DNA of 49,080 nt from Gammaproteobacteria bacterium (GTDB taxonomy: Bacteria > Pseudomonadota > Gammaproteobacteria > Enterobacterales > Psychrobiaceae), in the NCBI GenBank assembly GCA_013214965.1, contig JABSRU010000032.1, positions 1-49,080 of the forward strand, read 5' to 3'. Every line of letters starts with the position of its first letter. The first letter of the stretch is position 1. Positions 1-6,423 of this stretch are shown here, in pieces. The notes beneath the pieces were generated by a model. The model was not told the origin of the DNA. It saw only the letters and a program-made list of their open reading frames with translations, and did not search any database. A program made the translations under genes and the position numbers.

Positions 1-211
1 CATCAATTTCCCAGCGATCGCTTGGTACATCGATAATCGCATCAACGCTATCCACGATGTTATCCCAGAACTGGTCTAGGTTTTTAGCGTCGGCAAATAC
101 CGACGCCATGCCGATGATTGCAATAGGTGTTTCCTGCAATCGTGAATTAAACTGTTGATCATCGTTACTTGAAACATCTTTAGCAACGGATGGGGTTTTC
201 TTTCTAGCCAT
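1..211 (-). CDS. pfaA: PfaA, polyunsaturated fatty acid synthase, N-terminal 70 codons (runs off the window)
   Basis: Reading from the ATG at 211 toward base 1 gives 70 codons and then the window ends, so only the start of the protein is present. It opens with a polar leader (MARKKTPSVAK) and passes into the start of a ketosynthase domain at about residue 28, with PIAIIGMASVFADAKNLDQF and then a PSDRW segment. This is very close to what I recall of Moritella PfaA, the multidomain KS-AT-ACP-KR subunit of the anaerobic EPA/DHA synthase. A ribosome-binding site AGGAG (221-225) lies inside the end of pfaR, nine bases before the ATG. Only three bases separate the pfaR stop from this start, so the two genes are very likely cotranscribed. 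Whether the product is DHA or EPA cannot be told from this fragment. Confidence 0.93.
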   Translation of the reverse strand, partial: MARKKTPSVAKDVSSNDDQQFNSRLQETPIAIIGMASVFADAKNLDQFWDNIVDSVDAIIDVPSDRWEID

Positions 212-214
212 TGG

Positions 215-1021
215 TTATTGCTCCTGTGGGGAATCGCTTGCATTTTCGTCATCGATAGCTTGATCGAGTAACCGAAAACGACTTAAAAATTCATGGTAAT
301 TACCCGCCAAAATTCGGCGGATATGAAATGGGGCTTTGGTCAATACATGACTCATGTAGCGGCTGGCAGCTTGTTGCTCGTCGCCCTCATAGATATCGAC
401 ATAGACCCATTTAGAGATTGGATCATTGGCAACCAAAAGTCGGCGTTGGCCGGCCTGATCCTCAAATTTTGGTAATTGGGTGACTCGTACTTGAACCACT
501 TCGTCTTCACTTAACTCATTAGTTAGGTTTAACACTTCACGCATCGCTTGGGGGCATACCTGAGATAAAATCACTTGATGATCTTCAGTATTTTCTATTG
601 CTACTTTAATGGGTTGCTTAGATACGCCATCAGCATCCAGGCTCGAACCACTGTCTTGCATATCGGCTAATCGTGAAATGCCATGACGCTTAAGACAGCG
701 CTGTAACCCTGCTCGTGACACACCACCATGAATAAATTCACGGCACACTACTAACAGCTCATCAAGCGAGAGTAATAAGCGGGTACGTAATTCAACAATG
801 ACATATTCTTGAGCAGGACTAAGGGTAGTATTGAGTTTTTTCGGGGCATGAGAGCCATCAATGACATCATCACGATGACGCCATTTATGTATGGTCGATT
901 CAGAGACTTTCAATAAACGTGACAGCATCGCCGTCGACAAATCCGACTCACGAATAAAGGCACGCATTTCAGGTGTGGTGGTCGCATTAGCATGGACCAC
1001 GTTTGAATCTTTCTTATTCAT
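215..1021 (-). CDS. pfaR: PfaR-type regulator of the PUFA synthase locus, derived from an IS481-family transposase
   Basis: This 268-residue protein sits directly upstream of pfaA, the position of the positive regulator pfaR in Shewanella and Photobacterium EPA clusters. Residues 29-50 form a helix-turn-helix (LLKVSESTIHKW), followed by a second helical region (SLDELLVV...VSRAGLQRCLKRHG, about 85-114). This matches the DNA-binding part of IS481-type transposases. Residues 174-250 keep the outline of an RNase H-fold integrase core: QVRVTQLP (177-184), RRLLVAND, KWVYVDIY, and ILAGNYHEF (237-245). By my alignment the first catalytic Asp is R179 and the second is G240. The protein stops before the expected catalytic Glu. 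It should therefore bind DNA but not cut it. The start is the ATG at 1021. An acidic tail (DDENASDSPQEQ) ends the protein. Confidence 0.85.
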   Translation of the reverse strand: MNKKDSNVVHANATTTPEMRAFIRESDLSTAMLSRLLKVSESTIHKWRHRDDVIDGSHAPKKLNTTLSPAQEYVIVELRTRLLLSLDELLVVCREFIHGGVSRAGLQRCLKRHGISRLADMQDSGSSLDADGVSKQPIKVAIENTEDHQVILSQVCPQAMREVLNLTNELSEDEVVQVRVTQLPKFEDQAGQRRLLVANDPISKWVYVDIYEGDEQQAASRYMSHVLTKAPFHIRRILAGNYHEFLSRFRLLDQAIDDENASDSPQEQ

Positions 1022-1070
1022 TAAACAACTTATTTATCACTTCCTAATTTACTACTATTTGAATTTCAAC

Positions 1071-1082
1071 TTACACGTGTAA
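1071..1082. promoter_or_regulatory. FabR-like palindrome 1 in the pfaR leader region
   Basis: TTACACGTGTAA is a perfect 12-bp palindrome 49 bases upstream of the pfaR start codon. It shares the TACA-NN-TGT core of the FabR operators I remember from E. coli fabA and fabB. FabR is a TetR-family repressor that responds to unsaturated acyl thioesters. A second copy of the core lies 118 bp further upstream. The palindrome is seen directly; the assignment to FabR is inference, and PfaR itself is an alternative ligand. Confidence 0.5.
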
Positions 1083-1188
1083 GCCCAAAAGGCGTGAAAA
1101 GTCTAAAATTTATAAAAATATGACGAATAAAAATTTTAAGTATTTTATCTTTCTATTATATAAATTAAGATAAAAAACAACTTTCAGA

Positions 1189-1200
1189 GTACACGTGTGT
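1189..1200. promoter_or_regulatory. FabR-like palindrome 2 upstream of a candidate pfaR promoter
   Basis: GTACACGTGTGT contains the same ACACGTGT core as the site at 1071-1082, with its centre 118 bp away. On the minus strand it lies just upstream of a candidate promoter (TTGTTT at 1175-1180, 14-bp spacer, TATAAT at 1155-1160). Its centre would be about 46 bp before the start of transcription. The promoter spacer is shorter than optimal, which would suit a regulated promoter, but the promoter call is weak. Confidence 0.45.
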
Positions 1201-1516
1201 TTCTAATGAATCTAAAAAAAACCACCTTCCCATATCCATCCGTTGGTGAGAGGCAGTTTAATACCACTAAAATCAATCTTAGTGACTTATTTAAAATTTA
1301 ATATACACAGGTTTCAAACCCATGACAATCACCCGATACTAGACTTTAGTCTCGCGACATAGCCGTTCAAACATCTGACCAGATGCTATAAACCAGAAAA
1401 ATGAGTGAACGTGAGGATAATTGTGGCTAAAAAACGATATCTTAAGACTTTTAGTACAATATTCATTCAATGAAATAAATTAATATTTACGCTATTGATG
1501 TTTTAGATCTGGTTAA

Positions 1517-1915
1517 TTAACCAAGCATAGCGGCTAATACATCATCAGGAATTGGCTGTAAACGCTTTTCTTTGTCCAAACAGACCATTTCGATATCAGC
1601 AATCACTGCGGGTTTAGTCGCATTAGGACGCCACACCTCTTGGCGCCATAATGTCTTGTATTTACCATCTAAGGTGAAAGAGGTCCGAATATCGCAGATC
1701 TCGGCAAACTTAACGCCATCTTGAAATATCATGTTGGCTTTATAAACGGCAAAACCCAAGCCCCGCTCGTTCCACAAAGTGGCTAAGCGGTCACTATCGA
1801 TGACATGTTCGCGGGCACGTTCGAAATATTTAAGGAAATTAGGATGGTAAACAACGCCTGAATGATCGGTGTCTTCATAATAAATTTGGACAGGATGGTG
1901 AAAAATCTTACTCAT
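1517..1915 (-). CDS. Acyl-CoA thioesterase, 4HBT (hotdog) family, YbgC/Orf6-like
   Basis: This 132-residue single hotdog domain should hydrolyse acyl thioesters. The family motif YYEDTDHSGVVYH is at residues 12-24. It includes the catalytic Asp (D17) in D-x-x-G and the following helix FLKYFERAREH, as in YbgC. Length is normal for the family. It lies upstream of pfaR and pfaA on the same strand. A hotdog thioesterase of this type (Orf6 of Photobacterium profundum) accompanies PUFA synthase genes and can release long polyunsaturated chains. That role is likely here but inferred from context; a general YbgC-type housekeeping role is possible. The 495-bp gap to pfaR suggests a separate transcript. 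Confidence 0.85.
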   Translation of the reverse strand: MSKIFHHPVQIYYEDTDHSGVVYHPNFLKYFERAREHVIDSDRLATLWNERGLGFAVYKANMIFQDGVKFAEICDIRTSFTLDGKYKTLWRQEVWRPNATKPAVIADIEMVCLDKEKRLQPIPDDVLAAMLG

Positions 1916-2002
1916 GGCCGCTATATTCTCTAAGTGAACACTTTAAAAAACGATAGCTTATAGATTAAATCGCTGTTCAACAAGGTCGAACCGGTGACAA
2001 AG

Positions 2003-2621
2003 TCACTGGATCGACCAATAATTTATACCCGATAGTGAGTAATTAACTCGATACTCTAAGGTTGATGCATAGGTCACTTCCTTATTCATTTGCGATACCA
2101 GTGGTTGATAATCTTTATTTAATAAATTATCGACACCCACAGTGAAATGCCCAACATCTGTCAGTAAGAGTAGCCACAGGCATGTCACATAGCATTCTCA
2201 TGTCACCATGGGAATAGCCCTAAGAAAAGTTAATAAATCCTTCGGTGTTTTTTTCAAAATTATAAACAGCACCAAGATTAAACAACAGTTCGTTAGACTT
2301 TAATGCAGTACCCGTTTTTGCCGTTAACACACCTCTTTTATATCTTAGGTAATCAGGCACTTCAATCTCGAAATTCTCATAACGGAAACCAGCTTGTACT
2401 GTTATGTCATTCCGAACCTGATTAGCATATTGGACAAATGGATTTAATTTAGTTTCTGTTAAATAACAAACCGAGCAAATATATTGGGAGTTTACACAGG
2501 TGAGTGTTTTAACATCGCGCATTCTGCCTTGTTCAGTATTGTCATGGCCATATTCAATACCGTAAATTAACTGGCTACGTTGGTCGAACTTGACACGATA
2601 ACCGCTGCAACAGACAAACAT
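2003..2621 (-). pseudogene. Remnant of a TonB-dependent outer-membrane receptor
   Basis: Two pieces of a TonB-dependent receptor barrel remain. The upstream piece (2621-2220) has barrel-like strands such as QLIYGIEYGHDNTEQGRMRD, FVQYANQVRNDITVQAGFRY and NTEGFINFS. It then meets an in-frame TAG, after which the same frame continues GYSHGDMRML before stopping. The second piece (2188-2003), in another frame, carries the C-terminal signature GHFTVGVDNLLNKDYQPL. In an intact receptor these parts would be separated by a long stretch of barrel. The signal peptide, TonB box and plug are all absent. So the gene has lost its N-terminus, has an internal deletion and is frameshifted. It begins two bases after the stop of the beta-propeller gene. 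Confidence 0.8.
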
Positions 2622-2623
2622 AA

Positions 2624-3877
2624 TTACTTAATTATCAAACGTCCAGTTCGAATGCGTTGAGGATGATCGCCAACATCGAAACTAGCGACTTCAATGCCTT
2701 TTTCAAATGAAATAACGGACACTCGATCTTGTTCACTGACCGAAACATAACAGTATTTACCATCGGCACTGGTCGTCGCCCAATAAGGTTTTGCTCCCAA
2801 TGGCTGCTCTGATAATTGAATAATTTTCTTTGATAAGGTAATACGGTCAACAATAGCAACATAGCCAGACATTGTCGCTGCCACACAGAGTTTTGTCCCA
2901 GCACTATTCATGGCGATACCATGATGAGCCGAATTTAATTGATAATCTTGATAACTCATTTGGGCAATTTGTTCGGGAATTGGCAATTCAATTTTTCGGG
3001 TTATTTTTTGTAGTTCCATATCGTATTCAAAAAATCCATGGAAAAATGAAATCTGTAAATAAACAAAACGACCGTCTGGCGCTAGAGCCATTGGCCTAAC
3101 AGCACTGTCTAACCAAGGGAAACCGAATTCTTCCAATTTTTCGGCCATATCAACCCGCTGTAACACCTTGTAGGTTTTAGCATCAACCACTTGAAAATAA
3201 CGATCACCTTTAATCCAATCGAGCCAAGATGCCGTAAATGGTATAAACACTTTACCGATGCTGGCATGAATAATTTTAGTACCGTCGTCGGTATAAGTGC
3301 TTTCGTGGGGCTGGTCACCAGACTCAAACTCACCCACTATTTTTCCGGTCGCAGTATCAATGGCATGAACTTTACGGGCGGTTGATGCCGACACTAAAAA
3401 TATTTTACCGTCGGGAGATAACGCGGCATGATCTGAACGATTGCCTTCGATTTTTGTACGCCAGACAATTTCACCACTGTTGACATCCAATGCAATGACA
3501 TCAGCAAAACTTGGTCGAGAGATATACAAATATTTTCCATCGTTCGACGGGAACATATCGTCAACTAACTGATCATGACCTTCTCCAATGATCTCGCGAA
3601 TAAAAGTCGCCACAATTTGATCATAGAAGCCAGCATTAATTTCTTCGAATCGTTGTTTTTTGTCAGGCACAGCATCGAGTGTCTTGATCCGTTTAAAAGA
3701 AAGAGGATCATAAATAGTGACAGTACCAGACCAATTATTTCCAACAACCACGACATCACGAAGCTCAAAATTTTGATCGATTGGTGTAGCTAAAGCTATT
3801 ACAGGCATCATACTGACAGAGAATAACACCATCGTACTAAACTGTTTTAATGATTTTTTTATTATAATATTAGTCAC
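2624..3877 (-). CDS. Exported YVTN/YncE-like beta-propeller protein
   Basis: This 417-residue protein begins with a signal peptide (about 1-30, cleavage near VIALA) and continues with repeated blades. Examples are [76 protein letters not shown] and [18 protein letters not shown]. This repeat pattern is that of YVTN-type propellers such as YncE, which act in the periplasm. No catalytic motif is visible, so function is not assigned. In E. coli, yncE lies beside the TonB-dependent receptor gene yncD. Here the TonB receptor remnant follows immediately, so the pair may once have worked together. The propeller itself looks intact. Confidence 0.75.
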   Translation of the reverse strand: MTNIIIKKSLKQFSTMVLFSVSMMPVIALATPIDQNFELRDVVVVGNNWSGTVTIYDPLSFKRIKTLDAVPDKKQRFEEINAGFYDQIVATFIREIIGEGHDQLVDDMFPSNDGKYLYISRPSFADVIALDVNSGEIVWRTKIEGNRSDHAALSPDGKIFLVSASTARKVHAIDTATGKIVGEFESGDQPHESTYTDDGTKIIHASIGKVFIPFTASWLDWIKGDRYFQVVDAKTYKVLQRVDMAEKLEEFGFPWLDSAVRPMALAPDGRFVYLQISFFHGFFEYDMELQKITRKIELPIPEQIAQMSYQDYQLNSAHHGIAMNSAGTKLCVAATMSGYVAIVDRITLSKKIIQLSEQPLGAKPYWATTSADGKYCYVSVSEQDRVSVISFEKGIEVASFDVGDHPQRIRTGRLIIK

Positions 3878-3976
3878 TTAACTTACCCTAAATTCACCTA
3901 AAGTAAGCTTTAATCTAGCCCATGACAGTTCAAAAATCAAACCAACGATTAAATTGAATGTTTATCGATAATAAAT

Positions 3977-4183
3977 TTAGCACCAATCTGTTGACGCTTG
4001 AATATCACATTTGACACAATTTAATAAGTGCCCTAATAAGGCGTTCCTGCCATTTTTAGTCGTTACCCATTCACGGATCATCCAAGGCGGATTATGACGA
4101 ACATGCTGATTGTGACCACAAGCTAAGCGAGCAACCCAATGATTTTCTTCATCTAGATGATAATCGACAATCGCTTGTTTCAT
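3977..4183 (-). CDS. DUF3565 domain protein, small putative metal-binding protein
   Basis: This 68-residue protein matches the DUF3565 pattern: an N-terminal IVDYHLDEENHWVARLACGH, then QHVRHNPPW and a C-terminal C-V-K-C pair. The conserved Cys and His residues (CGH...QHVRH...CVKC) suggest a bound metal, though this is unproven for the family. Its ATG overlaps the TGA of the upstream mtfA gene by four bases (4180-4183), a usual sign of translational coupling. Function is unknown. Confidence 0.85.
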   Translation of the reverse strand: MKQAIVDYHLDEENHWVARLACGHNQHVRHNPPWMIREWVTTKNGRNALLGHLLNCVKCDIQASTDWC

Positions 4184-5004
4184 TCGAACCAGCTAACAGG
4201 ATCAACCTGATAATATTGATACAATGTTTCATAAAGCGCAGGATGTTGCTGCCTCAGCTCAAGCGGTCGCTCGAAAAAAGTCTCAGTAACCACGGCAAAA
4301 AATTCAGCCTCATTCGTCGCACCATAGGCATCAATAACCGACCGTTTTTGAGCACAGACCTTCTTTCTTAGTGTGTTATATTCTTCACTAAATATACCAT
4401 GCCAATGCTTATAGCTATTTTTGTCACTGAGTTTTGGCGTGCCAGTCGCCCCACCATTTTGTTGGTCTAATTGATGAGCAAACTCATGTAAAATGACATT
4501 ATGTCCGTCTTCTTCATTGGCTGACCCCTGTAAACTATCAGACCACGACAACACAATGGTCCCCCAGGGCCAAGACTCTCCTAATCGTATCTGATCAACT
4601 TGTGCAACGGTGCCATGTTGATGGCTAGTTTGCTTCGCGCGATAAGCACTGGGATAGAGCACGATTGATTTAACATTGGTAAAATAGTTACTGTGACGAT
4701 TAAGTAATAGTAAACAAGCATTGGCGGCAATGAGCAAACGCATGTTGTCATTAATGGTTAGTTCGCCACCGGCACTGAACTGTTTTTCAGCCAAAAAGAC
4801 TTGAATATGGCCACAGAGTTGAACTTGGAGTGATTTAGGTAACCGAGAGTACAGCGGCATCGTACGAGATAATACCAATAACTGCTCAGTGGTTAGTGGT
4901 TTAGCTCGAAGCTTATTTCGACTATTTTCGATAAAATAAGCCTTGCCCCATAGAACATAACACCAAACTACAGTAGCAATGATTGAAATAATTATTAAGG
5001 TCAC
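4180..5004 (-). CDS. mtfA: MtfA-like zinc metallopeptidase (Mlc titration factor family)
   Basis: The 274-residue protein has the gluzincin motif HEFAH at 173-177, with a downstream Glu region (NEAEFFAVVTETFFERP, 231-247) that would supply the third zinc ligand. The phrase NVILHEFAHQLDQQNG is typical of the MtfA/YeeI family (E. coli 265 residues). In E. coli, MtfA binds the glucose repressor Mlc and has aminopeptidase activity. Residues 2-20 are strongly hydrophobic, so this version may be membrane-anchored. It shares a four-base overlap with the DUF3565 gene downstream and starts 29 bases after the recombinase stop. Whether Mlc is its partner here is unknown. Confidence 0.85.
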   Translation of the reverse strand: MTLIIISIIATVVWCYVLWGKAYFIENSRNKLRAKPLTTEQLLVLSRTMPLYSRLPKSLQVQLCGHIQVFLAEKQFSAGGELTINDNMRLLIAANACLLLLNRHSNYFTNVKSIVLYPSAYRAKQTSHQHGTVAQVDQIRLGESWPWGTIVLSWSDSLQGSANEEDGHNVILHEFAHQLDQQNGGATGTPKLSDKNSYKHWHGIFSEEYNTLRKKVCAQKRSVIDAYGATNEAEFFAVVTETFFERPLELRQQHPALYETLYQYYQVDPVSWFE

Positions 5005-5033
5005 AGATCTTTCCTTTTAAAAAATAATTGGTG

Positions 5034-6326
5034 CTAAAAAATACCATCAAGATGATTTAACGGTTTGCCAGCGGCACTTTGGTGTCGTTCAGCATGGCTG
5101 GTATGGAGATACTGCGATGTTGTATCAATGCTTTCATGCCCGGCATCGGCTTGAACATGGGACAACGGACGACGATTAATATTAATATCATGGCTAATAC
5201 CAGTATGACGGATATTATGAGCGGTCATGGCCCTCATGTCGATGGCATCTTGATCGAAGCCATCATGATGAGCGGTATCAGCAGATAATTGGATAATACT
5301 GTCGATATCATCACGTAATTGCCTAATACCAAGGTTAGCATTAATAACACCGGTTTCTCGCCCTCGCCCAGCCGCGCGATGTCGAATGAAGATCGGCAGA
5401 GTTTCGCTGCGTTTAGGCAAGTCACTCAACCCCAAAAACTGGCGATATTGAGTTAAACTAGTGAGCAGTAGAGTCGATAGAATAACACTGCGCGGTTTTC
5501 CTCCTTTACTAATCGGAATATAAAAACTCCAAATCCCAGTTTGCTGATTTTGCCTAAACTGTCCCATGACTGGCGAATAGCCAGCACGGGCTGAAATTTC
5601 AGAGATCCTTAAATAACAGCTGTACATTAATTTAATTAAAAATTGATGGCGACAAAAGACATCAGGTTGCTCCTTTGCGAGCTTATCAACACAGGAAATA
5701 ATGTATGACCATTGAAGCTCGGTAAAGGACTTTAAATTATCGTCATCATTAATCAATTTGAATTTTTTTCGGTGTGAAAATCGACTTCTATTTAACCAAG
5801 TTTGGGCAGGGTTACGTTCACAGTAATCTTCAGCCATTAAGAAAATATAAAAAGATGATAAAATGGCTACTTTTGTTTTTAGCGCATTGTCACTCAGAAT
5901 ATAGGGTTGCTCTATACCCAATTTTTTTTTACCGGTAAACGGTCGCCATTTAGGGTTTGGGCCAGTAGAATCAGTATCTTTGTTTTTAATAAACTGCGCG
6001 ACATTAAAGAATCCAATGAGCTCCTTAGGTGGATTAGAACAATAATCAACATAACGGCTAATTTCCTGCCGCGTCAACTGTGCAGGACTCATGATAGCGA
6101 CATCAAAACACCAATGAAGAAAGGTGGTTAATTCACTACGGTAGGCTTTAAAAGAATTTTCAGCATGTTTTTGTTCATATAACATATCTGTCGCATGCTC
6201 AAAAACAACACCAGCGTCCGGTAGCTTGCCCAACGTTAGCTCGGTGATATATTGATTAACAATGGGATTTCCGAGTTTTATATTATCAAGGTTTTCAAAA
6301 AGTGGAATAACAGGAGGGATTATCAT
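5034..6326 (-). CDS. Tyrosine recombinase/integrase
   Basis: This 430-residue protein has an N-terminal SAM-like core-binding region (about 25-180, including ENSFKAYRSELTTFLHWC) and a C-terminal catalytic domain. The expected active site can be read: R240 in LRISE, K274 in ISKGGKPRS, H370-x-x-R373 in HNIRH, H397 in AGHES and Y406 in TSQYLH. All residues are present, so it should be active. The catalytic domain carries a longer than usual segment between K274 and H370. No tRNA, attachment repeat, excisionase or phage gene lies next to it. It sits between a TonB receptor gene and mtfA. Its target is unknown; it could be a stable chromosomal recombinase or the last trace of a mobile island. Confidence 0.85.
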   Translation of the reverse strand: MIIPPVIPLFENLDNIKLGNPIVNQYITELTLGKLPDAGVVFEHATDMLYEQKHAENSFKAYRSELTTFLHWCFDVAIMSPAQLTRQEISRYVDYCSNPPKELIGFFNVAQFIKNKDTDSTGPNPKWRPFTGKKKLGIEQPYILSDNALKTKVAILSSFYIFLMAEDYCERNPAQTWLNRSRFSHRKKFKLINDDDNLKSFTELQWSYIISCVDKLAKEQPDVFCRHQFLIKLMYSCYLRISEISARAGYSPVMGQFRQNQQTGIWSFYIPISKGGKPRSVILSTLLLTSLTQYRQFLGLSDLPKRSETLPIFIRHRAAGRGRETGVINANLGIRQLRDDIDSIIQLSADTAHHDGFDQDAIDMRAMTAHNIRHTGISHDININRRPLSHVQADAGHESIDTTSQYLHTSHAERHQSAAGKPLNHLDGIF

Positions 6327-6372
6327 CGCAGAAATGACGCCTAAATTTTACATTAAGCAAGTATATAATAAA

Positions 6373-6406
6373 AAAGGCCAATGATAACGAAAACTCATTG
6401 GCCTTT
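6373..6406 (-). terminator. Rho-independent terminator of the TonB receptor gene
   Basis: A perfect 12-bp inverted repeat (AAAGGCCAATGA at 6373-6384, TCATTGGCCTTT at 6395-6406) with a 10-base loop lies 18 bases past the receptor stop. On the minus strand it is followed by a T-rich run. It probably also insulates the recombinase gene from read-through. Confidence 0.85.
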
Positions 6407-6423
6407 AATCAAATCAATGACAA

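Larger units (their letters stand above)
1022..1516. other. 495-bp intergenic region between the thioesterase and pfaR genes
   Basis: No convincing gene lies here. Besides the two ACACGTGT palindromes and the candidate pfaR promoter, it holds several small inverted repeats: CACTAA/TTAGTG at 1265-1284, AGACT/AGTCT at 1341-1352 and CATCTG/CAGATG at 1372-1385. None is followed by a clear T-run, so no strong terminator for the thioesterase gene is visible. The part from 1022 to 1200 is extremely AT-rich, as expected of a regulated promoter region. Confidence 0.6.

Noticed and set aside
215-1021. Active IS481 insertion sequence
   Set aside because: Catalytic residues are gone, there are no obvious terminal repeats, and the position is the conserved one of pfaR.
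891-1082. 63-codon plus-strand ORF overlapping pfaR and its leader
   Set aside because: It is antisense to the pfaR helix-turn-helix and runs into AT-rich promoter DNA.
5034-6326. Prophage or integrative island around the recombinase
   Set aside because: No phage, conjugation or excision genes and no direct repeats were seen on either side.
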